A stretch of DNA of 64,000 nucleotides from Paguma larvata. Its lineage: Eukaryota; Chordata; Mammalia; Carnivora; Viverridae. How positions within the stretch are numbered: the stretch's first letter is position 1; each line of letters begins with the position of its first letter. The notes beneath the pieces were generated by a model. That model saw nothing but the letters and a program-made list of their open reading frames with translations, had not been told where the DNA came from and made no database searches. The stretch covers positions 40,183,832-40,247,831 of the forward strand of contig CM057843.1 of NCBI GenBank assembly GCA_030068075.1. The letters run 5' to 3'. Made by a program: the position numbers and the translations under genes. Positions 63,975 through 64,000 of the stretch are shown piece after piece.

Positions 63975-64000
63975 TTTTGAGGCGCCTGGGTGGCTCAGTC
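63975..64000 (+). mobile_element. Feline SINE head, cut by window end
   Basis: The last bases begin a sense SINE (GGCGCCTGGGTGGCTCAGTC); the rest lies outside. Confidence 0.85.

Overview
This window is mammalian nuclear DNA, most likely from the cat family (Felidae). The genes are split by GT-AG introns. The repeats are dominated by the tRNA-Lys-derived carnivore SINE in its feline form: its head reads about GGGGCGCCTGGGTGGCTCAG, followed by B-box-like, CT-rich and A-rich parts. About 26 copies are visible, over an older layer of MIR, L2 and L1 fragments. The gene order matches human 17q21.31 in reverse orientation: MAP3K14, SPATA32, an EF-hand gene, then FMNL1. Cat chromosome E1 is the expected homologue. 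No bacterial, phage or CRISPR-type content is present.

Layout. 1-1960 is non-coding upstream sequence. 1960-2650 is a CpG-island promoter holding the non-coding first exon of MAP3K14 (donor after 2263). 2264-25797 is the very large first intron, packed with SINEs. 25818-43817 carries 15 coding exons of MAP3K14 (NIK), which splice into an intact 955-residue reading frame. Its 3' UTR ends near an AATAAA at 45243. A second GC-rich promoter at about 46000-46300 starts SPATA32: five coding-exon junctions, a roughly 7 kb first intron with a degraded L1, and a long acidic last-but-one exon. 57745-61168 carries nine exons of an EF-hand gene that I identify tentatively as EFCAB15; its 5' end is unresolved. 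61938-63738 on the minus strand carries the last seven coding exons of FMNL1: the end of the FH2 domain, the DAD region and the C-terminus. The EF-hand gene and FMNL1 converge tail to tail.

Function. MAP3K14 encodes NF-kappa-B-inducing kinase, the apex kinase of non-canonical NF-kappa-B signalling. FMNL1 is a leukocyte-enriched formin that builds actin filaments. SPATA32 and probably the EF-hand gene are testis genes. They are neighbours, not one pathway.

I found no new biological system. The best leads for a second look are a perfect 74-bp direct repeat with one copy lodged inside an L1 fragment, an inverted SINE pair inside what looks like one target-site duplication, an apparently intact EF-hand gene believed to be a pseudogene in human, and two possible alternative 3' ends (SPATA32, FMNL1). 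All splice junctions were read by eye from frame, GT-AG signals and remembered family sequence; no alignment was run.
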